NCBI GenBank assembly: GCA_022494885.1
Contig: JAGVSM010002657.1
Location: forward strand, 1-64,000
DNA from: Micrasema longulum
Taxonomy: Eukaryota; Arthropoda; Insecta; Trichoptera; Brachycentridae
Direction: 5' to 3'
DNA: 64,000 nt
Of the stretch, positions 45,421 through 56,490 are shown in pieces. A program made the translations under genes and the position numbers. Every line of letters begins with the position of its first letter. Positions within the stretch are counted from its first letter, which is position 1. Under the pieces are notes generated by a model that saw only the letters and a program-made list of their open reading frames with translations, was not told the DNA's origin and did no database searches.

Positions 45421-45830
45421 TAATTTATTTATTAGTTTATACATAGATTGTTACAAAAATGGCACAAAAAACACTCAGGCAAATTCTGCTTGTACTAGGA
45501 GTAGGCTCAGTATATGAAGGGTCGGCAACCCAGAAATATTAGTATGCCTAATGTTGCAATTAGTTCCTATATGGGCAAATGCCTGTTCTAAGAAACCGAT
45601 TTGTTGCGGAAAATATAGTTTTCGAATATGTTTCCTATAAATAAAAATAATATTGAAGAAATAGAAAAACAGTTATAGTCCAAAAGAGAAGAAAAGAAAA
45701 AGTACAGTTTACCTTAAATGTAAAAATAAAATTAAATATATAAGTATATACACATACACGCATACATACTACATACATACGTATACACATATATACATAC
45801 ATATATACACACATATATTGTAACGTTGTA
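45421..45830 (-). mobile_element. LINE family G 3' UTR, reversed
   Basis: It reverses the 3' UTR of the copy at 60205-60900: gaccttcatatactgagcct-like and caagcagaatttgcc blocks, the ttttcttctcttttgg tract and a TATG/CATA microsatellite (45735-45820). Confidence 0.8.
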
Positions 45831-46160
45831 AAAAAACAAGTCCAACGTACCCCGTTTTGAAAGCATTTTAGTACTGGATTATAATTATATGTTGCCTGAT
45901 TTAGCGCCATCTGACGGCCGCGGTAGTAACTCATCCATACGATATCCGTGCACTAGAAATAAATTCTTTTTCCATTTGAAAACTCGGGACGAACAGTCCA
46001 ACTGTCGCGCAAGGACTCAAAGAGAGGGGACCGCACATTTAAAAAATGTAGTCCTTCAAGAAAGGGAACGCTCAACGTAACGTAAGCCTATTTGTTTTAA
46101 ATTTATAAGCGAAATTCTTGTAGAGAGAGATATCATATTCTAATGAGATTGTATTTTATA
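45831..46160. other. GC-moderate block, possible LTR remnant
   Basis: The stretch from tgtaacgttgtaaaa to gaacgctcaacgtaacgta has near-repeated taacgt ends and no coding domain. A solo LTR is possible, but neither a target duplication nor a second copy is seen. Confidence 0.25.
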
Positions 46161-46265
46161 CAGGTTCCCTTTTTTCTACCTTTTTTCTACCTTTTTCTAC
46201 CTTTTTCTATCTTTTTCTATCTTTTTCCATTTTTCCACCTTATTCTATTTTTATTTATTCCACCT
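46160..46265. repeat. pyrimidine tandem repeat (CTTTTTCTAC)n
   Basis: Five to six imperfect units of ctttttctac/ctttttctat are followed by related decay. One strand is almost purely pyrimidine. Confidence 0.8.
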
Positions 46266-46769
46266 TTTATCTACTTTGTCCGATGATAAAGATTTTACGA
46301 TGTAGTATATTTACTCCATGATTTGAATGGATCACTAATTATTACGAAGTTTATTCGTAAATACCTGGAAAAGTCGGTGTCAGATTTTAAAGTTTTCTTC
46401 AAGATCATGAGACACAAATTTACAAATGCAAGGAAGCAGACGATCATTTACTGAATCAAAATGTCGACAAACAATCTTCTGGGAAATCATCAACTGAGCC
46501 AACCATGAGTCAAAAATATATCAACCGAAGACGTCGCATATCGAGTTCCATCTGCGGATTTTATTTTGTAAAATCAACATTATTTCATATCATCTCGAGA
46601 AGAAAACAATCAAGAATCTATTTCCGTTGTGATTATTATTGTTACGAATATTTATTTCTTAGATAAATTTATTGTCAACCACTAACTCATATCAGCTAGG
46701 CAGAATTCTGAATTTTTATATTAACTAATCTTGTGAACTCCATTATGAACATAATGGAGTTCATAATTC

Positions 46770-47280
46770 ATAATGGAGTTCTGGTACCAACCCTAATGTA
46801 TGGAAGCGAAGCATGGAGTTGGAAAAAAAGGGACGAAAGTAGACTGAATGCTGTTGAAATGCGATCCCTCAGGCGAATGTGCGGAAAAAACAATGTATGA
46901 TAGGTGCCCTAATGTCGAAATTAGAGCAGAATGCAAGGCTGAGTTAAGCATTATCGACAAAATTAAGAAAGGTCTTTTGCGATGGTTCGGTCATGTGGAG
47001 CGAATGAATGATGAAAGAACGGCTAAAAGATTTATGATGCGAATGTGTCTGGTTGTAGAAGTCGAGGAAGGCCGAGAAAGACATGGCATGATCAAATACA
47101 ACAAATTCTTGAAAGTGGTCATGTGAAAAGTCGGAATAATCGACGTGCGTGCATGAGAAGATGTATGAATGTGAAGGAAGCAAAGGAAGTGTGCCAGGAC
47201 AGAGTGGTGTGGCGTTCTATCCTCTCTGCCTACCCCTCCGGGGAAATGGCGTGATGGTTAGTTAGTTAGTTAGTTAACTA
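46770..47280 (+). mobile_element. RTE-like LINE 3' fragment, best copy, (GTTA)n tail
   Basis: Frames give LMYGSEAWSWKKRDESRL, VEMRSLRRMCG, KGLLRWFGHVERMNDERTAK, GRPRKTWHDQIQQILESG, RACMRRCMNVKEAKEVCQ and VVWRSILSAYPSGEMA-stop. Three frameshifts separate them. It ends in (gtta)n at about 47257-47276. The N-terminal endonuclease and reverse transcriptase are absent. Confidence 0.88.
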
Positions 47281-47639
47281 ATCTTGTTACATTTGTAGAG
47301 AATTGCTTCTTTTATTAAAATTTTGTATTTCACTAACGAGTTGTTTATTTCATAAAATCCAGATCTTTAAGTCATATTTGTTCCATTTTACAGTAAGGTA
47401 TTTTATATATAACGTTTTTTTTATTCCGTTCATAAAATTAAATTTATACAACATAATCTTATTATTTTGGAGAATTCTCATGTTCTTGCCGATTGAGCGA
47501 AACTGGTGAAGGGTAAGTTGTTTGTAGGTACTTTATTTGGTTATCTGCATTATTCTTCTAAATCTTAAAAAATTGCTTATTGGTTTTTGATAACCTACCT
47601 CTATAATGTCGCCCAACTGGGACCAAATAATTTATTTCA

Positions 47640-47770
47640 ACCTACACCCACCGTTATAACATAATATATATGCACATACAAAAATACAATAAATGTATAA
47701 GTGATTCAATGGGATAGCATAATATTTAGATTACTATCCTCAATAAATTCTCAGATTTCTTACTTCCTTT
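47640..47770 (-). repeat. LINE family G fragment
   Basis: It reverses the junction of coding end and 3' UTR seen at about 60370-60450 (gattcaatgggatagcataa, tagattactatcctcaataa). Confidence 0.65.
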
Positions 47771-48259
47771 CTCTTTCAACCAACAACAAGAGTAATCGAT
47801 AAATATTTTTTTACATGTTTTTTATTAGGGTTCAACATAAACCTGATTGTCGTTCGTTTCGTTTCATTTTTTCATTTACGGAAGTTGCGGAACCTTGTTA
47901 GAGCTTTTGAATTGAAAGGAATCCCCGTAGCAGTCATCTGATCACCGAAGTTCGCCAAACTAGCTTAATTAGGAACTTTTTAATAACATTAAAACAATGT
48001 TCGCGCTAGACATTTTATACCTTTGGATTATACATTCAGCTATACGTATCACTAATATTTAAACTTGTAAATGAGTTAATTTCCCTAAGAAGGTAATAAT
48101 CTGCTTATACGGTTATATGGGCGCTATAACGCTCTTTGAGAAACTCAAATTAAAGTATAAGATACTACCATACTTATTTTATATTCCTCAAGTTTTTCCT
48201 TTCATAATATTTTATTTAAAAAAAAACTGAATCGCTTCTATTGTTTATTTATTTCAACA

Positions 48260-49003
48260 ATCCACCAAAAAAAGTAGGTCAAAAGTGATGGTATTTAAAA
48301 GGGGAAGTGAGGTTACTGACTGCACAATAAATATAAACAACGAATGTCTCGAACATGTTGAAGAATTTATGTATCTGGGAAGTATGATTTCAAGAGATGG
48401 AAGAGTAGAAAAAGATGTTGAAAAGAGAGTGAATGCGGGCAGCAAAATGAACGGCGTACTAAGCACAGTAATTGCTAATAAAAATATGTCAATCGAAGCT
48501 AAACTGGCAGTACACAACGGAGTTTTAGTCCCAACACTTATGTATGGAAGTGAAACACGGAACTGACAGTCAGGTATAATTGATAAGATTAAGAAAGGGT
48601 CTCTGAAATGTTTTGGTCATGTAGAACGAATGGACGACGAAAGAATGGTAAAACAAGTATATAATGCCCCTGAAATTTTGCAAAAGATTCTTTTTAACGT
48701 TCCCACCCGTAGACTAAGAAATAATGAAATGCTTTTCCTCGGTCACTACAGGACCAATTATGGTGCACAGTCGCCTTTGCCCAGAATGATCAGGCGGGTG
48801 AACGATCATCAAGATCTTGATTATTATGGTGTAAGGATGTCTTTCTTTACAAATCAGCTAAAGAATCTGTATAGTTAGCCTATACTTTTTACTTAATCTA
48901 AAAAATCTATCATCTGTCTTTGCTGCTTATTTCTGTTCCTTATATTTTTTATTCCTTTGTAAAAATTTCTTTTAATTGTAATGTTTATAATGGACTTTGT
49001 CCG

Positions 49004-49035
<32 letters not shown>

Positions 49036-49250
49036 GAACGGCAATGTGGGACGAGGACGACCAAGAAAGACGTGGCATGATCAGATAAACCAAAATCAAA
49101 AACCAAAGTCTGGTCGTGTCAAAAGCAGACATAATCGAAGGGCATTATGACAAGATGTATGAATGTTGAAGAAACTAGGAATATATGCCAGGATATACGT
49201 GTGTGGCGGTCCAATCTCTCTGCCTACCCCTACGGGGGAATGGCGTGATG
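48260..49250 (+). mobile_element. RTE-like LINE 3' part, interrupted by another LINE
   Basis: The upstream part covers VEEFMYLGSMISRDGRVEKD, IEAKLAVHNGVLVPTLMYGS and FGHVERMDDERMVKQVYNA. After the inserted LINE (48666-49033) it resumes with GRGRPRKTWHDQ, and the terminal SNLSAYPYG block follows. This copy reaches further upstream than its four sisters. Confidence 0.88.
48666..49033 (+). mobile_element. LINE family F 3' end nested in the RTE-like LINE
   Basis: It encodes ILFNVPTRRLRNNEMLFLG, TNYGAQSPLPRMIRRVND and a stop, then a 3' UTR ending in (AAAT)n at 49003-49033. ataatg occurs on both sides of the insert, a possible target duplication. It is 5'-truncated, as usual for LINE insertions. 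Confidence 0.82.
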
Positions 49251-49494
49251 GTAGAAGTACCAAAAAATATATACAAATATGTACACAAAGTTACAAAAAA
49301 TTTTCATCCAAGATTTTAGTTATATTTCACATACAGAACTGTATTTTTTATTCGCCAGGCCACAGGCATTGACTCAGTATAATTAAGTGTTTTTTTTATT
49401 GGTAAAAATATGAATAATTATAGTGAATCTACATTTAAAATGAGAGTTCCTAAAAAATATTTCTAAAACATATATGATTTCTCTTACCGCAAAC

Positions 49495-49556
49495 ACACGC
49501 ACACATCAAACCCACCCTATTTTGCATACACACACACACACATGAACACACATCTG
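49495..49556. repeat. (CA)n-rich microsatellite
   Basis: Interrupted acacac tracts at 49498-49506 and 49530-49552. Confidence 0.75.
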
Positions 49557-49984
49557 TTTTTTAAATTAATATTTTTGTGGATTAGTTAGCTGGCTTTATT
49601 TTATGAATACGTATTATATTGTTTTTGAAGCATCATTATAATTTCGTAGAGTAGGTTATTAAAAATAATTAATTAAATCTTGGTAAAGAAAAATATTGAA
49701 AAATAGATAAAACACGCTATAAAGTTGAAGAGTTGTGACTATGAGCTTTCAGCGGATAGCACAACTGACTCGTGTGGAGTAACAGAAGTCCAACAGCTTT
49801 GCATAATTATTTACAATCCTGTGCTTGTGAACCAGGGGAGAATGGTAAGCTTTTAAATAGTTCCAACTTAGTAATTTATTTACGGGGGACTCCATATTTA
49901 TATATTTTATTTTATTTACTCACTACGCAATATAATTTTTAATTATTAAGACATAAGGATTAAAGTCCCGTGAGTTGGGACTTA

Positions 49985-50480
49985 TAAACATAGATAAACT
50001 AACTGTATTACAAAATAAAGCCTTTAGAATCATTTTGAAAAAAAACAGATACACGAGGGTAAAGTCGATGGTAAATGAAATGAAATTATTAACATATAAA
50101 CAAAGAATATTTTACAATACAATGATATTTGTTCATACAATTATAAACTCTAATAAAAAAACAGAATTTTGGAAAAAAATTGATCGGAACCAGCATGAAC
50201 ATGATCACAATACTAGAGAAAAGAACAAAATCAGACTTCCATTTAGGAAAAAGGCAAAGTCACAAAATTCAATTTTATTTAAAGCAATTAAAAAGTATTA
50301 CGAAATGGAAAAAAAATATTTATGAAGAAAAAAACATATCAAAATTTAAAATAATGGTCAAGACATATGTGATAAACAATTTATAAATTAAATATATTTG
50401 AAATGTTATTATTGGAACACACATAACAATATGTATGATATGTGTGCCCTACTTTAAGATTTAAATAAATAAATAAACAA
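49985..50480 (+). mobile_element. LINE family B, 3' copy
   Basis: Nearly base-for-base the sequence at 36470-36960: IDKLTVLQNKAFRIILKKN, then a frame break and LDFHLGKRQSHKIQFYLKQL-like sequence, with a (AAAT)n tail at about 50460-50478. Confidence 0.88.
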
Positions 50481-50482
50481 TA

Positions 50483-51020
50483 TTTTTAGTTTATCCAAAT
50501 TTTTGTTGACAAGGAATGGATTCAACTCCCCAGGGAGCTGTTAACACCAACATACTACAACAGAGATGAAGTACTACATATTACCTTCTCTTAAATGTTT
50601 TTCATCTTTGTTGTAGTATGTTAGTGTTAACAGCTCCCCAGGGAGTTGAATCCAGTCCTTGTCTACAAAAATTTGGACAAACTCAAAGTATTGTGATAGA
50701 TCCACCTGGTCCACGAAGAAGTGAAAAATTTAAAAAAATACATTTTCAGGCGTTGCCTAGTACCTAGTATGTACGAGTAGGTGATATAATTCAATTAGAT
50801 GAATAAATATAAATAAAGGTTTCAGCTCTTCAACTTCACAAACATCAAAAGATGAAAGAATTGAAGGAATATAGATGTTTAAATATGGGCAGAATGGTGA
50901 ATGTTACACAGTGTGTAAAGGGGCCACTCAAACCAGCCAATGACCGTTCATAAGCCCTGTAGATGCCTAGACTTTTATATTACCTTATCTTAAATGTTCT
51001 TCATCTCTGTTGTAGTATGT
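50483..51020. mobile_element. MITE-B with a strong terminal palindrome
   Basis: 50488-50692 is a foldback of about 90-base arms (tccaaatttttgttgacaag, caactccccagggagctgtt, and complements) around tacatattaccttctc. The rest carries the MITE-B right half (caggcgttgcctagt, gatgaaagaattgaagga, aaccagccaatgac). It may be two adjoining copies. Confidence 0.75.
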
Positions 51021-51349
51021 TACTTATAATTAACTTAAACAACATAGCACAATCAATATTATATATTGCAAAGTAAGAAACATTAAAAAATAACATATAG
51101 AACAACAATATAAAAATAACAAATATTTGATTTACATAAAATAAACTCAAATATTTAAAAAATCACCTAAGAGATTCCTACTCAAACCCCTTCCGCCTAG
51201 GAAAATCCGGTCCTGACTCCTGACCCCCTCTCTTAAAAAAAGGTTTTGTCCTTGAAAGCTTAATACGCTCTTCCAAAATATAAAAGGATATGTCCCTCTG
51301 AGCAAACATCATGTGGGTTTTTTGTTTTTTTTTTAATGTTCTTATAATA

Positions 51350-51975
51350 CAATTTATTTATTTATTTATTTTATTTGGGAAATTAACAGTTCTACATACA
51401 TATTTATAGTAAACAAACAGATATAGTGTATAAACTCAGAACTAATTACAGATTTCCACATAGTATACAAAGTTAGTAAAGAAAATATATTACATATCAA
51501 ATAAATACATAAAAATTAGGCATATAAAAATGTTATTTTCATGTACTCGTAAATATTTTTCAATAATTAAAGAATTTTTTTATATTTATTTTAAGAACAT
51601 TAAGTTACTGTAAATTGGGCGGGATGAGGACGAGAATGCTTGAAGAGAGGATACGGAGGTAAAGGAAGATGTATGTACATATTTATTATTACAATGTCAA
51701 CTCAGTTACATAATGCATTTTAAGTGTAAATTTTAAATCTGACAAAGTGATGTTTGTATAATCTATATTTTTTAATTTTGTATTGTACACTGAAAAAGTC
51801 TTACGAAAAACAGCATTTTTAACATACGATGTTTTACTTATTGGTACATGAAACAGGTGGTACCGTCTACAAATCCTGGCTGGCACATGTATTGTTATTA
51901 AACTAAGTAGTTCTGTACAGTCAACTATTCCTGTCATAATTTTGTAAAGCAGTAGTTGGTCCGCACACATAATAT
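51350..51975 (-). mobile_element. LINE family E, reversed 3' end
   Basis: The minus frame 51970-51689 encodes ADQLLLYKIMTGIVDCTELL, ARICRRYHLFHVPISKTSYV and NAVFRKTFSVYN, the common C-terminal order of jockey-type LINEs. The 3' UTR ends in an (AAATAAAT)n tract, seen as tttatttatt at about 51353-51375. Confidence 0.82.
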
Positions 51976-52499
51976 ATTCTGTAAAAGTATATATTCATAA
52001 TATATTCTATATAAGTCTTATAAAAGTATTCTGACTGACAGAAAAAAAACCTCGTTTTCAAAAGCGAAATAATTTTATATATTGAATTTTTAAAAAATAT
52101 TAACATAATTAAGTATAAATTAAATATGCATATTATAACTTGCATGTCATTTTATATCCTCTCTTTTGTATTCAATGTATTTTTATCAAAACTAACATTT
52201 TCTTTTGAAATTTTATTCGTTTTCAGTGGTTCTCAGTGCAATTTTCAAAGCAAAGAAAAATGTTATTTCAGAGAAAATACGCAAGTATCAGTTGATTGCT
52301 GGATTTGAAATTCTAAGTAAGGAATCATCTCATGATCCTTTGGATTTACCGAAAAACGAAAAAAGAATTACTTGGAAATTGTATTATAATTTTAGGAATA
52401 TATATTTATTCAGTTCAATCTTATTTTGAACGAAAAATACACTCATATCCATAGATGTTTATGTAATAATTTTTAATTTTAATTTATGCTATTATTTAA

Positions 52500-52615
52500 T
52501 AATCTGCATGCTTCCACTTTCCATTATGTTGTATCCCAACTCAACACTAGGCTCTTGGCCTCATAGAATTTGGGATACGTAATTATTATTTTTTGGTAAT
52601 TTATGCGAATTTGTA
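52500..52615 (+). repeat. solo 3' end of LINE family D
   Basis: The hairpin tcccaactcaacactaggct..atttgggata corresponds to the 3' hairpin at 43013-43052. No coding part is attached. Confidence 0.55.
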
Positions 52616-52624
52616 TGAATAAAT

Positions 52625-53155
52625 AAAAAAAATGACAAATAAAATATTATAAATGCGAAAGTGTGTTTGTTTGTTTGTGTTTCCTTCACGTCCCAATGGA
52701 GCGACCGATTGACATATTTTTTTGCGCAGGGATAGCCGAAGATGTGAAAAGTAAAATAGGATACTTACTTTCATTCCAAAAAAAAAAAAAAAAAACAATA
52801 AGTAACATTATTTCAAAATGAGTAGGCAGGTAGGTTGGATGTCAAAAAGAATCAATTTGAAATTAACTCTTTAAATTTCTATAATTGACTTGCTTTATCT
52901 ATGGTTTAGTTTGCTTTTCGTTTTAATTTTTAAGTAGGATTTCGGATTTGTGAACAGAATAACGATTTTACGTTATCATGGACTAATGTTGATACTTGAA
53001 AGACTGGAAATTGATACAAGCTTCTTTCTTTCTCAAGAAACGAAGAATTCCATCGGTAAAATTATTATAGATAAACGAGAAAACTAATTAATTAGCTAAA
53101 TAATTTCTCCCTTATACCATGCATACGAGGGAATCCGCGGGTAAAACCTAGTATC
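52625..53155 (+). mobile_element. non-autonomous element, possibly Helitron-like
   Basis: It begins near attataaatgcgaaagtgtg(tttg)n, contains caatggagcgaccgattgac and ends ggaatccgcgggtaaaacctagt. This head and tail are a widespread insect repeat type. The CTAG end followed by T fits a Helitron terminus, but I cannot confirm a 5' TC or the 3' hairpin. An A-tract splits it at about 52780-52796. Confidence 0.4.
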
Positions 53156-53654
53156 ACAATAATAAAAGCGTTATTTTATTAAAAGATCACCTCAAGGATG
53201 CTTTACAATTCTGTGCACAATTTATTGACAATCGCTTCTCCTTCGCGTATCATGTCAGGGCCCCGATTACAATGGTTAGTAACATAGTTATCTTCGACCG
53301 TCTATAAAGAAAAATCGATATTTGTGTACAAAAATGAGTATATTTGCATGAAACTTTTAAGTATCTTCGTCGTTAACTTTTAATCGAACATGTTTAAACG
53401 AATTAAGTTTAAACGAAAAAAATGTACGCATATTCTGCTTTTCACACAGAAAACTCATCCCTTAACACATGGTCAAAATATGAAATCTTACGGAGCTTTA
53501 ACGGTGGTGAACTATTATCTATTTGTATTGACTATACTTTATGCTTCATTGTTAGTTATCATATCGGTCCAAGATATTCTCCACATTCTGCGATGCTGAC
53601 GCTGGTATTGGTAATATAAAATTTATACCCAAAAATGTGTGATTTTAGATCTAA

Positions 53655-54125
53655 GTTTGTTGCAACAGAGAGGGAAAACATTTTTAAGAAGGGAAAATGG
53701 AAGTCTTTACATTTACACGGCTTATGACCTGTCATTGGCTGGTTAAAGTGACCACTTTCCACACTGTGTAACATTCACCATTCTGCCTATGTTTAAACAT
53801 CCACATTTCCTCAACTCTTCCATCTCTTGACTTTTGTGACGTAAGAGCTAAAACTTTCATCATGTGGGTGAGATTCATCCAACTGAACCAATTCCCCTAC
53901 TAGGCAACGCCTGAAAACAAATTTTCCAATTTTATTATTTCTTCTTTTACCAGTTAGTTGATTCCAATAGTTGGTGGCCACTCATACCAGCCAATGACAT
54001 GTCATATATGCCCTGTAAATGCTCAGACTTCCATATTCCCATCTCAAAAATGTATTTCCTCTCTGTTGCAACAAATTTAGATCTAAATAACTCCCTAGGG
54101 ATAGTAGATTTGGGCATACTCAAAA
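53655..54125. mobile_element. MITE-B, full-length copy
   Basis: Arms of about 110 bases are inverted: gttgcaacagagagggaaaa..ctgtcattggctggt on the left and the complement, ending tttcctctctgttgcaac, on the right, enclosing about 250 bp with aactgaaccaattccccta and ggcaacgcctgaaaac. The right end has ctccctaggg. No coding frame. Confidence 0.85.
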
Positions 54126-54489
54126 CATGTGTGGTTTTAGTTTAGATCTGAACTGACTGAGACTTGATGATGCACAGGTGGTTTCGAGATACGTGATACT
54201 GTGCAGAGAGATCTTTCCACCCAGCGTTTGTTTGTCAGAAGACAAGTTTTCCGTTGCCTGCATTAAGTTCTTACTAAGGATAGATTTTCTTTGACTTGTA
54301 GTTTCACTATCACGGAGATCCGAAAGATGTTTTAGAGCTACTTAATTACGCGATTTTAATACTGTCTAGCAAAACTTCCATTTATTTTCTCTGTACATTT
54401 TAACCAGCGTGAATCTCGGAGATAAAAGAATATAAAATAATCCATTCTATGTTTGACACCCCGGCACTTTTATCACTAATTATTTTTAT

Positions 54490-55168
54490 TTTCCGAAAAG
54501 GACAACTCGGCAAACCTACCAATACTGTGGCAACAATACTTCGACATCATATGGTAAAAATGCAGTCATCAATAGACTTCACTCTCTAGGCAATAAGTAC
54601 CAGGACGTTGGTGACCCATTTCGCATGAATTTTAGTACATATAGAACGACTCTTCTTCTTTATTTCATTGGTAATAGTTCTAGGTAACTATTTATTACTA
54701 TAAAAAATTGTTTTAAAATTCTTTACTAGTGTTTTTTTTCGTTTCTTTTCTTGAATTAATTTATAAGTAAAAAATATTTCTCTTTTTCATTTTTTTTTAC
54801 ATCATAATATATTTTTAAACATAAATATATACTATTTACCTTAATATTAGTTTTAAATAATAATACATATATATATATATTTATACATATTATTTTAAAT
54901 GTTATTCAAAATTGTTTTCTTAGTTTTTTTTTAACTGGTTCAAAGAATTTCTAATACCAAATTATCTTTTTTTATCGATAATTCTATAACTGGTAATATT
55001 TTATTCTTTTATATAGTTTATATTTCTTAGACTTTCTTAATTTGTTAGTTAATAATATTGTTTTAAATTCTCTGTATTACTTATGCTTACATGTTTAATT
55101 GTATTTGTAACTTATATGTAAAAGGCACTAAGTGCCGTTTATTTCAATAAAATAAAATAAAAATATTT
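54490..55168 (+). mobile_element. LINE family H, 3' end
   Basis: The frame includes YGKNAVINRLHSLGNKYQDV and ends before a long AT-rich 3' UTR with a ggcactaagtgcc hairpin and (AAAAT)n tail. It is a CR1/jockey-type C-terminus by order. A hairpin of the same kind (ggcatttgtgcc on the minus strand) is at about 41358. Confidence 0.65.
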
Positions 55169-55434
55169 GGTTACTTCCGTAATAAACCTCGCTGCCGCAT
55201 TGAATATGGGTCGTATGTAAATTATTAGTTCAAAAGTAAGCAAGATGACCAGTTTAGTATAGCCGTACATCTTATGTAGTTTACGGCGTCGTTTGGGATT
55301 AAAACTTGTACGTACGAGTATAGTTACAAATATAAATAAATAATTACAAGTCACTATTATCGGCCGTTTACAATAATTTTCTTCTGTCGCGTGTCGCGTT
55401 TATGAGGTGAAAATGTCGGTCATTCGACCGGAGA

Positions 55435-56080
55435 TCAAACTGTGGACAAATGTGTTAATAATGTAACATTTCTGTATGTCTTTATGTTAAAATCGCAAAA
55501 TATAGACACCACGTGCTCATATATGCCGTCTAACCAGTTTTTACGTTTTAATATTTTTATTATTCGTTTGCGTAATAATGACGTAATGTCGTCCAAGTCA
55601 TAAATATTTAAGTAATACACGTACCTAATATTTACGCTTTTACATCCCTGCAAGTTTTGCCTGCTCCAAGGTCTGAGAGGTTGTTAGGACGATTAGGGTC
55701 TTTGCACAGGACTGTTCCGTTCCAACAGTAGTTGGTATTAGGACAATTAGGGTTTTAGTGAGGGATCAGTTTTATGACGAAAGGTAATTTCACCTGAGTT
55801 CGATAGGGATCATGTTAGGATCTGTGTTAGGACTTTGCCAGTAGTGTCTCGATAATTTGATGTAGGTACTCATATGCTTTGGTATGCGTATTGTTTTTCT
55901 TCTGTTGCTTGAGTGCATATTGTATCGGGCGAATTCTTCTAATGTTTCCTGTATGTTGTTTGGGTTTTTGGTGGGTTTTGGATGGGTTTTGGATGGGTTT
56001 TGCGTCATTGTTTGTATTACGGCGTTCTTTTTACTTTCCGAAGCGGGATCTGGAGCGTACGACCGCGGTCTCAATTTAGA
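55435..56080 (-). other. unrecognised minus-strand open frames
   Basis: Two frames, 55653-55435 (LRKRIIKILKRKNWLDGIYE) and 56074-55790 (polar, P/N/T-rich, with TQNPSKTHPKPTKNPNN). They might be parts of one element or unrelated. I recognise no domain or splice structure. Confidence 0.25.
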
Positions 56081-56394
56081 AATAACACTGTATTCCTATA
56101 CTGTCACTCCGAGAAATTAGAAAAGGGTGATTGTACTGACCATGTGTATTTGATTGATCACAAATTGTCAATACTACAGTGAGGGGTACAACGTAAGATT
56201 AGAATTTTTCTATGTTTTGTTATTTTCGCGGTTTGATTGTAAACAAATATTAAATTTTCGCTTAATTATGTATGAATATGCGAAACTGAAGAAAGATACA
56301 AGTCTAATGAACAGTTTCGGGAAAGGGGTGGGTGCTTCCATCGTATACGAGCCAAAATGAAGTAAGATTTTTAAAAACAACAATATTCGAGTAT

Positions 56395-56490
56395 GTCCAA
56401 ATGCTTGCAGACTGGCTGAATTTCCTCCCTAGGGAGTTATTCATATTAAAATTTATTTCAACAGAGAGGGAACACATTTTAAAAACATTG
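56395..56490. repeat. MITE-B end fragment
   Basis: It shows cctccctagggagttattca and tttcaacagagagggaacac, a single arm. Confidence 0.6.

Noticed and set aside
45635..45934. 99-residue frame rich in C, Y and V
   Set aside because: It is produced by a CATA microsatellite in a LINE 3' UTR.
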